Positions 8,503 to 13,993 are shown, counted from the first letter of the stretch. The stretch is DNA of 13,993 nt from Ghiorsea sp. (GCA_021772875.1 JAJFLD010000192.1:1-13993); one strand, 5' to 3'. The notes: a model not told the origin generated them from the letters alone. Made by a program: numbers and translations.

Positions 8503-8528
8503 ATGCATGATGCAGGAAGGATTAAAAC

Positions 8529-9929
8529 TTAGGCCTGCTTTTGCTTGCCTATAGTTAATAAATCCCAAATGAGTAATACAAGACCTACAGCAGTAACGAG
8601 GCCAAAGATCATGCGCCATTCCATGCCCTGTACAAACCAAGGATGAATTTGAGCTGCAAAATAACCATACCAAGTTGAACCACCAACTGCCCGCTCAATA
8701 AAGGATTGTTCATAACCTGAAATGAGTAGGGCAATGGTCATGCCAACTACGCCTAAATTAAGCAAACCTAATGACCATTTCCACTTCCAGCCGCCATCAG
8801 GAAGGTTTGAACCAATGCCTTCTTGCCCACGAATGTATGGCACAGCAATATAAATCATAGCAATAATAATGGTGGCATAAGCCCCGAAAAATGCCAAATG
8901 ACCATGGGATGCAGACCATTGTGTGCCGTGGGTATAGAGATTGATTTGAGGTAGAGTATGCATAAAACCCCAAACACCTGCCCCAAAGAAGTTGCCAAAA
9001 GCATGAGCAATCAGCCAAGCCAATGCTGGGTTATTATTGCCTTTCATTTGGCGGGCACCAGCGTCATAAACAGCATGTACAACCATGGCGACCAAAGGAA
9101 TAGGTTCTAGGGCTGAGAAGAAACCACCAATGGTGAGCCAATATTCAGGTGTGCCAATCCAGAAATAATGATGGCCAAGGCCAAGGATGCCTGAGCCAAA
9201 CATCAGAGCCACTTCGATATACAGCCATGTCGTAACAATTTTGCGATCTACTTTTAAGGTTTTCATCAAACCCCAAGCCATCAAACAACCCACCAAAACT
9301 TCCCAAGTCGCTTCTACCCAGAGGTGAATCACCCACCACCACCAATATTGATCAATTGAAATATTGGGTGTGTAAAACATGCCTGCGATATAAATACCAG
9401 CCAAAGCCACCAGGTCTAAAACCAACACACCTGATATGCCGCTCCATGTACCTTTCATAAAGGTTGCTGCCGCATTGTAGAAGAATATAAGCATACAAAT
9501 CACTATGCCTATATCAGCCCAACGCGGCGCTTCAATATATTCGCGACCCTCATTGATGAACCAGCGTGTGAAATCATCGCCTGGTCCACTTTGAATCAAA
9601 AGAAAAACCAAAACTACAATAGTTACAGCGGTAGTAAGTAACCAAAACCCAATGTTACCGAGTTTAAGACCAACAATTTCAGTTTTACTTTCTTCTTCCA
9701 GAAGCCAATATACTGAACCCATAAAACCATATAACATCCATACTATCATGGCGTTGATATGAATAGTGCGTGTCACATTAAAATCCAATACACCTAAGAG
9801 TAAATCGGGCACGAGATACTGCATGCCAGAGAGTAGACCAAAGATAATTTGCGCGACAAATAAGATAATCGCTACGGTATAATATTTAACAGCCAGTTGC
9901 TGCCCGCCATTGAGATGATTGAGTTTCAT
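8529..9929 (-). CDS. norB: NorB, nitric oxide reductase catalytic subunit (cNOR)
   Basis: The 466-aa inner-membrane protein is a haem-copper oxidase superfamily member that reduces 2 NO to N2O, using electrons from NorC (family knowledge). About twelve hydrophobic helices are visible. Metal ligands by motif are His57 (HINAM) and His344 for low-spin haem b, His342 (SASHGH) for haem b3, and His202, His253 and His254 for the non-haem iron FeB. Glu206 in HLWVEATWE is the cNOR-specific FeB ligand. GREYIEAP (residues 128-135) matches the conserved NorB loop. No N-terminal quinol-oxidising extension is present, so this is the cytochrome-c-dependent type, consistent with norC directly upstream. The ATG follows AAGGAG and sits three bases after the norC stop. 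Length equals that of typical NorB. Confidence 0.96.
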   Translation of the reverse strand: MKLNHLNGGQQLAVKYYTVAIILFVAQIIFGLLSGMQYLVPDLLLGVLDFNVTRTIHINAMIVWMLYGFMGSVYWLLEEESKTEIVGLKLGNIGFWLLTTAVTIVVLVFLLIQSGPGDDFTRWFINEGREYIEAPRWADIGIVICMLIFFYNAAATFMKGTWSGISGVLVLDLVALAGIYIAGMFYTPNISIDQYWWWWVIHLWVEATWEVLVGCLMAWGLMKTLKVDRKIVTTWLYIEVALMFGSGILGLGHHYFWIGTPEYWLTIGGFFSALEPIPLVAMVVHAVYDAGARQMKGNNNPALAWLIAHAFGNFFGAGVWGFMHTLPQINLYTHGTQWSASHGHLAFFGAYATIIIAMIYIAVPYIRGQEGIGSNLPDGGWKWKWSLGLLNLGVVGMTIALLISGYEQSFIERAVGGSTWYGYFAAQIHPWFVQGMEWRMIFGLVTAVGLVLLIWDLLTIGKQKQA

Positions 9930-9932
9930 GAC

Positions 9933-10532
9933 TTAACTCTCCTTGTCGATAACTGTGAAATTGTAGGGAAAACCGTTGGTATCAATAGATGACATCCACT
10001 TTAGAAATGCAATCACGGCTTTGGCTTCCTCTTCGCTGATATGCAGATTAGGCATGACACGGCCAGAGCCAAATGAACGTGCGTTTTCTTCAGGGTTCAT
10101 CAAAAAAGCAATCATCAAAGCTTCACGCTCAGGTTCAGAGCTCCAACCAGGATCCAGCCATGCTTTGGTGAGATCAGGCGCGAAATAGGAGCCATTACCA
10201 AGCAAAGTGTGGCATCCCATGCAGTTTCTACCTTGGGTGATTTTTTTACCGTGTGAGACCAGAGCTTCGGCATCTTCTTCGCTTAGTTTTTTGCCAAAGA
10301 GTGGGGCGTCGCCGCCAATCACGGGCACTTGCATATTGCGTTCATCATTAAATTCATAACCAATATGTTTGTTAATCACTGCGTAAGCAGGTACGCGTTC
10401 ACTACCTGCGGTAATTTGTGGGATGGTGTCTAGCGTTAGAATCACCAGCACGACAAACATGAATGCTGTCACCCATATTGCAGTTTTTTTCCAGAAGGTT
10501 TCACTGGCCCACCATGGCATTTCATTGTTCAT
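9933..10532 (-). CDS. norC: NorC, membrane-bound cytochrome c subunit of nitric oxide reductase, with an insertion
   Basis: This 199-aa protein passes electrons from soluble cytochromes to NorB. It has one N-terminal anchor helix (about residues 14-34) and a periplasmic cytochrome c domain. The haem-attachment motif CMGCH is at residues 104-108, followed by TLLGNGSYFAPDLTKAW. The likely axial Met160 lies in GSGRVMPNL. The family ending FLKWMSSIDTNGFPYN is present. Typical NorC is about 150 residues. The extra ~45-50 residues lie between the anchor and the haem domain (roughly residues 42-90, including GSERVPAYAVINKHIGYEF) and are unusual. ATG at 10532 is chosen because a GGGGGGA run precedes it; a 54-base upstream extension would overlap the neighbouring gene and bury this site. 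Confidence 0.93.
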   Translation of the reverse strand: MNNEMPWWASETFWKKTAIWVTAFMFVVLVILTLDTIPQITAGSERVPAYAVINKHIGYEFNDERNMQVPVIGGDAPLFGKKLSEEDAEALVSHGKKITQGRNCMGCHTLLGNGSYFAPDLTKAWLDPGWSSEPEREALMIAFLMNPEENARSFGSGRVMPNLHISEEEAKAVIAFLKWMSSIDTNGFPYNFTVIDKES

Positions 10533-10545
10533 ACGTTTCCCCCCA

Positions 10546-10899
10546 TTATAGTTTTGACTGTAGTTTTTTAGAATGTGGTAGGTCATCTGTTTGAGTTGGT
10601 TTTTGTATGAGGTGGGTCGCTACGCACAATTTCCAAATACCATGTGGGGCGAGTAGATAACCAACAAGCATGGCAATGACCAACCACCACCAATAACCAT
10701 GTAGATGTGCCGCAGAACCTAAGGTGAGTACGGCGATAAAAAGTATGCCGTAAGCCAAGTAAGCTAAAACCATCAACCAAGGTTTGCTTTGAAGTTTGGA
10801 CCAAGCAAAAAGGAGTGAATAAAGTGCACCAGCCATGATAACCATAGCGCCGGAGAAAAAAACGATGAAAAAATCTTTCAGTTCAACAGGCTCGAGCAT
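10546..10899 (-). CDS. 117-aa three-helix membrane protein, first gene of the nor operon
   Basis: I do not recognise this family. It shows three hydrophobic helices at about residues 9-31, 41-62 and 67-88. Histidines lie at 65 and 67 (AAHLHGYWWW) and at 86 (APHG), and the polar tail is likely cytoplasmic. It ends 13 bases before norC, so it is almost certainly cotranscribed with norCB. Its place suggests an assembly or accessory role for the reductase, but that is inference from position only. It is too short for NorD, NorE or NnrS and has no ATPase motif for NorQ. ATG at 10899 is preferred because AAGGTGG ends eight bases before it. GTG codons at 10911 and 10905 are in frame but would sit on or next to that site. 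Confidence 0.8.
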   Translation of the reverse strand: MLEPVELKDFFIVFFSGAMVIMAGALYSLLFAWSKLQSKPWLMVLAYLAYGILFIAVLTLGSAAHLHGYWWWLVIAMLVGYLLAPHGIWKLCVATHLIQKPTQTDDLPHSKKLQSKL

Positions 10900-10964
10900 G
10901 AGCACAACCACCTTACAATATTTGTGGTTACTTTGGCGTATGAATAAGACATAGGCAAGATAGT

Positions 10965-11005
10965 ATTATAACTTGTGTGGACTAAGCGCGACATTGCTGA
11001 AGCAA
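10965..11005 (-). promoter_or_regulatory. Candidate nor operon promoter with upstream dyad
   Basis: On the minus strand a perfect TATAAT (10970-10965) lies about 65 bases before the 117-aa gene, but no good -35 hexamer is found at 16-18 bases. In its place is a 12-bp dyad, TTGCT-TC-AGCAA (11005-10994). Its centre falls about 41.5 bases before the start expected from this -10, which is the class II activator position. The dyad does not match the FNR/DNR consensus TTGAT-N4-ATCAA. The layout suggests activator-dependent transcription (inference). Confidence 0.4.
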
Positions 11006-11071
11006 AAAAATCTTGAGTATGGTTATCATTGTGTGTGTATATGCCAAGCGCATTGGTTTTTAGACGCATAC

Positions 11072-11082
11072 AAAATGCATTT
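11072..11082. promoter_or_regulatory. NsrR-like half-site
   Basis: AAAATGCATTT matches nine of eleven positions of the E. coli NsrR half-site AAGATGCYTTT, and contains the ten-bp palindrome AAATGCATTT. NsrR is an NO-sensing Rrf2-family repressor that often controls NO-detoxifying genes (established knowledge). The second half-site is not evident in the neighbouring bases, and AT-rich matches arise by chance, so this is tentative. Confidence 0.3.
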
Positions 11083-11086
11083 ATGA

Positions 11087-11104
11087 TGAACGGTATACCG
11101 TTCA
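11087..11104. promoter_or_regulatory. Perfect 18-bp palindrome (operator-like)
   Basis: TGAACGGTATACCGTTCA is its own reverse complement over all 18 bases and lies between the chemoreceptor gene and the nor operon. No T-run follows on either strand, so it is not a terminator. A TAAAAT (11113-11108) on the minus strand would place a transcription start inside it, the classic position of a repressor operator. The binding protein is unknown to me. Confidence 0.55.
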
Positions 11105-11120
11105 AGTATTTTAAAAGGAA

Positions 11121-11150
11121 AAACTTACTAAATAAACGAAGTTTAAGTTT
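11121..11150 (-). terminator. Possible weak terminator after the chemoreceptor gene
   Basis: AAACTTA (11121-11127) and TAAGTTT (11144-11150) can pair as a seven-bp AT-rich stem with a 16-base loop. On the minus strand a T-rich run (TTTCCTTTT) follows it. The stem is weak, so termination here is only possible. Confidence 0.3.
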
Positions 11151-11175
11151 TCTGTGTTGCTATTTCTTACCCGAG

Positions 11176-12873
11176 TTAACTTTTCTTATGACGTAAACGT
11201 GCTAAAAATTCAGTAACACGTTGATTGACCTCGGAAGTTCTTTTGATCATATCAGAGGCTGTGCTGAGCGAGATTGCAGATGTTTTGCCCACTTCTTCAG
11301 AAGCAGCAGAGACATCAGCGACAGCCGTACTGATGCTTTGAATGCCATGAGAAACTTCTTGTGCACTAGCTGAAATTTCATGGGTGGCCGAAGCTTGTTC
11401 GCCCATAGCAGCGGAGACGCGTTGGCTGTAGTCATTCATTTTGCGTATGGTTTCGCTGATGTTTGCAATGGTTTTGCTGGCATCATCACTCTCTTGCTGC
11501 ATATTCTGAATTTGTTTGCCAATTTCCTCTGTAGCTTTTGCGGTTTGTTGCGCCAAGTCTTTTACTTCGCTGGCAACCACAGCAAATCCACGGCCGGCTT
11601 CACCAGCGCGTGCAGCTTCAATGCTGGCATTGAGTGCGAGCATATTGGTTTGTTTTGCAATGTCGGTAATGGTTGCAACCACAGAACCAATACCGTGAGA
11701 AACAGTGGCAAGTTTTTCCACTGTGATATTGGTAATGTCGGCTTGAGCAACCGCTTGTTCAGATATTGTAAGTACTTCGCTGATTTGTTCATTCACATGG
11801 GCAATGGATGTGCTTAATTCTTCAGTGGCTGCGGCAGTTCTGTTGACGTTTTCGACACCTTGGTCGGCACCACTAGCAGCGGTATGAGCTTGGCGGGTTA
11901 AAGATTCTGAGACACTTGCCATTTCAGAAGCTGATTGTTGCACGCGGGTCACTTCGCTGGTGAGCATGGATAATAAGTTGCCAACACTGTTTTCAAAGTC
12001 ATCAGCCAAACCGAACTCTATCTTTCGTAAGGCTTCTTGTTGTTCTGCTTCTTCGCGCTCGCGCTCTGCTTGCATCTGTTCTCGCTCTTGCGAGCTGCTA
12101 GATAAACTATTTCGCATATGATTTAAAGCTTTATGAAGCTGACCCATTTCATCATTGGAGGGCTCGCGTTCTTGGGTTGAAAAATCACCATCGGAGATGC
12201 GAATTGCAGTGTCTCTAGCGTCTTTGAGCGGAGCCACAATTAAACGGCTCATGAGTATTTTAAGGATCAATAAACCGATGACCAAAATAGCGATATTCAC
12301 GATTAATGATTCGAGGAAATCATCTTCAACGGCTTGATCAAATGTAGCCAATGAAGAGCTCAAACGAATAGCACCATTAACTGTGCCCACTGGCACATCA
12401 TGACAAGCAAGGCAATCTACACCACGTGTATTATGGGTGGCCTTGTAGGGAATGACGACAGTTAAAATTCGCTCACCAGCTACGTTTGAAACCATAATGA
12501 TTTCTTCACCTTTGAGTGCGCGTTTATCAATATCATCCTGTGCTTTTTCATGTTCAAACCCTTCACCAAATTGATCAGAGACTGCATCAGAACGAATAAT
12601 ACGAACATCTACAACCCTTTCGGCTTTCAGTTTTTTCTGACGCAGCACATCGCGCTCACCCATGGTGCCGGTTAACATCATCGTATTTAAACTGTCAAAA
12701 TAAGAATTGTTGGATGCGATGAGTTGTTGTTCGGCCATGTTTAAAACACGATCTTTACTCGAGTGATAAGCAATAATTGACGGAATAATAATGGAAACAA
12801 TAAAAACAATGAAAATGACAAGATTAAGTTTGGTTGCAATGGAGAACCGTGCTTTGGTATAATTATTAGGCAT
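11176..12873 (-). CDS. Methyl-accepting chemotaxis protein with periplasmic haem-c sensor domain
   Basis: This 565-aa chemoreceptor has TM1 at about residues 16-36, a periplasmic domain at 37-187, TM2 at 188-208, a HAMP domain at about 209-262, a Glu/Arg-rich coiled segment (QEREQMQAEREREEAEQQEA) and a cytoplasmic signalling coiled coil to the end. The highly conserved CheA/CheW-binding hairpin is at 404-451 (DIAKQTNMLALNASIEAARA and on). The periplasmic domain carries CLACH at 154-158 (Cys154, Cys157, His158), a c-type haem attachment site near its membrane-proximal end. Similar haem-c sensor chemoreceptors are known in Geobacter and Desulfovibrio (DcrA), where they are linked to redox, O2 or NO ligands. 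The ligand here is not known. There is no C-terminal NWETF-type CheR tether. A GGAG lies ten bases before the ATG. The gene precedes the nor operon on the same strand. Confidence 0.93.
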   Translation of the reverse strand: MPNNYTKARFSIATKLNLVIFIVFIVSIIIPSIIAYHSSKDRVLNMAEQQLIASNNSYFDSLNTMMLTGTMGERDVLRQKKLKAERVVDVRIIRSDAVSDQFGEGFEHEKAQDDIDKRALKGEEIIMVSNVAGERILTVVIPYKATHNTRGVDCLACHDVPVGTVNGAIRLSSSLATFDQAVEDDFLESLIVNIAILVIGLLILKILMSRLIVAPLKDARDTAIRISDGDFSTQEREPSNDEMGQLHKALNHMRNSLSSSSQEREQMQAEREREEAEQQEALRKIEFGLADDFENSVGNLLSMLTSEVTRVQQSASEMASVSESLTRQAHTAASGADQGVENVNRTAAATEELSTSIAHVNEQISEVLTISEQAVAQADITNITVEKLATVSHGIGSVVATITDIAKQTNMLALNASIEAARAGEAGRGFAVVASEVKDLAQQTAKATEEIGKQIQNMQQESDDASKTIANISETIRKMNDYSQRVSAAMGEQASATHEISASAQEVSHGIQSISTAVADVSAASEEVGKTSAISLSTASDMIKRTSEVNQRVTEFLARLRHKKS

Positions 12874-12894
12874 TTAGCTCTCCAGTATGGGTGT

Positions 12895-12920
12895 AAATGC
12901 ATGCTCGATGAGCATCATTT
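12895..12920. promoter_or_regulatory. 26-bp bulged inverted repeat upstream of the chemoreceptor gene
   Basis: AAATG, a single C, then ATGCTC-GAT-GAGCAT and CATTT form an 11-bp two-part dyad with one unpaired base, starting 22 bases before the chemoreceptor ATG. It could be a repressor operator or a leader hairpin. No consensus sigma-70 or sigma-28 promoter was recognisable nearby. Confidence 0.45.
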
Positions 12921-13016
12921 TAAAGCAACTTCACCACGCTTCATTTAGGAGTAAGAAAGATTCATGCCAGATAAGCTGTTGAGTGATTTTTAGTAGCTTG
13001 TTACGATACGAGTTAG

Positions 13017-13376
13017 TCAGAAGTCTTTTTGTGGTATTTTAGGTTTAATACATCCTCTTTTATAAATAGAAATTGTTGTAGCTATTATTACCATACTCAA
13101 TGCGAGTAAAATCAATCCAAGGCTTTTCGCAGCCTTAAATAATGAATCCCATACTTTTTTCCTAGCTTGTTCTGATTTAACCATTATTCCGATAAGCATT
13201 GTGCTTTCTTCTGCTGATAATGATTTTGGATTAGCAATGGCCTTTTCATATGCTTGTTGAGCTCGTTCGACATTAGACATAGCAGAGAAATGAGTTGTGA
13301 AGAGATACAAAGTAATTGATGTGGCTATTAAACCAGTAGATACGGTAAGTAAAATTATTAAGTCTATTTTTTTCAT
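13017..13376 (-). CDS. Hypothetical 119-aa two-helix membrane protein
   Basis: I do not recognise this protein. It has a hydrophobic N-terminal segment (about residues 5-28, possibly a signal anchor) and a charged helical middle (about 33-80) containing NVERAQQAYEKAIANPKSLS and EQARKKVWDS. A second hydrophobic helix lies at about 84-106, with a short basic tail (YKRGCIKPKIPQK). The shape recalls an antiparallel hairpin with a periplasmic helical domain. The gene is visibly more AT-rich than the division genes, which may mean recent acquisition. AGAGG lies seven bases before the ATG. It lies 143 bp upstream of the chemoreceptor gene on the same strand, but nothing ties the two functionally. 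Confidence 0.65.
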   Translation of the reverse strand: MKKIDLIILLTVSTGLIATSITLYLFTTHFSAMSNVERAQQAYEKAIANPKSLSAEESTMLIGIMVKSEQARKKVWDSLFKAAKSLGLILLALSMVIIATTISIYKRGCIKPKIPQKDF

Positions 13377-13397
13377 TATATGCCTCTAAAAAGTAGG

Positions 13398-13426
13398 ATC
13401 ATAGCCTATTGTTTCATGTTGCCGAA
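13398..13426 (-). promoter_or_regulatory. Possible promoter for the 119-aa protein gene
   Basis: On the minus strand TTCGGC (13426-13421), a 17-base spacer and TATGAT (13403-13398, five of six to the -10 consensus) precede the gene and would give a leader of about 15 bases. The -35 match is poor. Confidence 0.25.
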
Positions 13427-13504
13427 AGGGTGTTTTGGTGCGAAAGCAGTTGTAGTCACGTGGCCTGTGCAGGAAACTTGTTAAGATCGTTTACTGCTTT
13501 GCTT

Positions 13505-13536
13505 AAAGTAAATTGGGGTCAAAGTAAATTGGGGTC
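13505..13536 (+). repeat. 16-bp tandem duplication at the edge of the transposase relic
   Basis: AAAGTAAATTGGGGTC occurs twice, perfectly and head to tail (13505-13520 and 13521-13536). The second copy runs into the left inverted repeat of the relic element. The repeat ends with the GGGGTC core seen again, inverted, at the right end. Confidence 0.85.
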
Positions 13537-13872
13537 AGGTCTTGTTTCGCGCATTTTCATCCCCCTCTTTGATTAATCTACTACCGTAGAGTGGTGTAAT
13601 TCTGCATGTTTAGCAATCGCTTGCATAGTGAACCCTGTTCTCAGTATACCTCTCCCATACATTTAAAACGTGTGTTTTCTGGCACTTCAAGAAACACCGC
13701 CCTAGCTTCATTAGACAAATATATTTCTGATTTTGCATTCCCACACGATGTCACACGATAAAACGCACCTTCGAATTCAATCCGTAATGGCCTAGCTATT
13801 GCACCCTCTAATCATCAAATCAAAAGGCGTATTATAACTATATCAATCCGCCAAACAAGACCTGACCCCAAT
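13528..13872. mobile_element. 345-bp relic of a REP-associated (IS200-like) transposase element
   Basis: Perfect 20-bp inverted repeats bound this segment: ATTGGGGTCAGGTCTTGTTT at 13528-13547 and its exact reverse complement at 13853-13872. Between them, on the minus strand, lie recognisable N-terminal and C-terminal pieces of a Y1/REP-associated tyrosine transposase, with the catalytic centre deleted. GGGGTCAGGTC-type ends next to such transposases are widespread in Proteobacteria (general knowledge). The left repeat also encodes the last residues of the transposase. The unit is short enough to behave as a MITE-like, non-autonomous element, but mobility is not shown. Confidence 0.75.
13535..13799 (-). 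pseudogene. Degenerate REP-associated tyrosine transposase (internal deletion, frameshifts)
   Basis: Three pieces in three frames are visible on the minus strand. From 13799 the translation reads ARPLRIEFEGAFYRVTSCGN after an ATA in place of the ATG start; intact relatives begin MARPLRIEFEGAxYHVTSRGN. This frame stops at 13643-13641. From 13626 to 13573 a second frame gives MQAIAKHAELHHSTVVD, like the C-terminal helix-turn-helix (xIAxxxGLHxSTVSR) of these transposases. From 13576 to 13535 a third frame gives LIKEGDENARNKT and a stop, the usual C-terminal end. The H-x-H and catalytic Tyr region, which should lie between, is missing. Intact members are about 200-330 residues, so most of the gene is lost. 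It cannot encode an active enzyme. Confidence 0.8.
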
Positions 13873-13882
13873 CCTTGTTCTT

Positions 13883-13905
13883 GTTCTCGCGCGGAGCGGG
13901 AGGTC
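13883..13905. repeat. REP-like GC-rich imperfect palindrome, copy 1
   Basis: GTTCTCGCGC-GGA-GCGGGAGGTC is an imperfect hairpin that matches 19 of 23 positions of the perfect copy 52 bases further on. It lies ten bases beyond the right end of the transposase relic. REP-associated transposases act on such palindromes in other bacteria. Confidence 0.55.
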
Positions 13906-13934
13906 AAAGGGTGAAAATGGAGCTGAACGCGGCC

Positions 13935-13957
13935 GTTCTCCCGCGCAGCGGGAGAAC
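13935..13957. repeat. REP-like GC-rich perfect palindrome, copy 2
   Basis: GTTCTCCCGC-GCA-GCGGGAGAAC is a perfect 10-bp stem with a three-base loop. No T-run follows on either strand, so it is not a typical terminator. It is much richer in GC than the neighbouring 119-aa gene. CTCCCGC/GCGGGAG palindromes of this kind are common dispersed intergenic repeats. Confidence 0.65.
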
Positions 13958-13993
13958 ATCAGTGATGAGCGGGCGCGACAGAAAACACCCAAG

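Noticed and set aside
10533..10586. 18-residue N-terminal extension of NorC
   Set aside because: It overlaps the preceding gene and contains the GGGGGGA site that serves ATG 10532.
11013..11029. FNR/DNR box (TTGAG...TATCA)
   Set aside because: The half-sites are imperfect and the spacer is six bases instead of four, so it does not fit the consensus.
10878..11105. 75-codon minus-strand frame starting within the 18-bp palindrome
   Set aside because: It starts at TTG without a ribosome binding site, overlaps the start of the 117-aa nor-operon gene in another frame, and shows no conserved features.
11380..11817. 145-codon plus-strand frame opposite the chemoreceptor gene
   Set aside because: It is antisense to the highly conserved signalling domain and its composition is that of a shadow frame.
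13883..13957. CRISPR array
   Set aside because: Only two repeat copies, each itself palindromic and imperfectly matched, with one short gap and no cas genes.
13935..13957. Rho-independent terminator
   Set aside because: The stem is strong, but neither strand has a T-run after it.

Overview
The window comes from a Gram-negative bacterium, most likely in the Pseudomonadota. The evidence is the gene order of the division and cell wall (dcw) cluster, an FtsZ tail ending in a DIPTWIRQQAD-type peptide, and a cytochrome-c-type nitric oxide reductase. The mix of moderate GC, NorBC and a haem-c chemoreceptor would suit a microaerophilic or denitrifying lineage, for example a Zetaproteobacterium or a deep gammaproteobacterium. 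The sequence alone does not settle this.

Region 1 (1-8029, + strand) is the distal half of the dcw cluster: 'ftsW (3' part only), murG, murC, murB, ddl, ftsQ, ftsA, ftsZ. From ftsW to ftsA, stop and start codons overlap at every junction (ATGA, TGATG or TAATG), so the genes look translationally coupled. ftsZ follows after a 66-bp gap with its own strong ribosome binding site. Together these genes finish lipid II synthesis, make D-Ala-D-Ala and build the Z-ring and divisome.

Region 2 (8030-8528) is an intergenic stretch. It holds a weak inverted repeat after ftsZ, a 54-codon minus-strand gene for a putative C2HC zinc-finger miniprotein, and a textbook rho-independent terminator serving norB.

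Region 3 (8529-12873, - strand) is a respiratory and sensory block. A three-gene operon (117-aa three-helix membrane protein, then norC, then norB) encodes a cytochrome-c nitric oxide reductase; NorC has an unusual insertion. A chemoreceptor with a periplasmic CLACH haem-c motif is encoded upstream on the same strand. The gap between the chemoreceptor gene and the nor operon carries a perfect 18-bp palindrome, an NsrR-like half-site and a consensus -10 with a dyad upstream. A plausible but unproven reading is that this block links NO or redox sensing and taxis to NO detoxification or respiration.

Region 4 (12874-13993) is an accessory end. An AT-rich, two-helix membrane protein of unknown function is followed by 617 bp with no intact gene. 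Bases 13377-13504 hold only a possible promoter for that gene. Beyond them lie a 16-bp tandem repeat, an internally deleted and frameshifted relic of a REP-associated tyrosine transposase (IS200-like, Y1 type) bounded by perfect 20-bp inverted repeats, and two GC-rich REP-like hairpins. I saw no tRNA, rRNA or CRISPR array.
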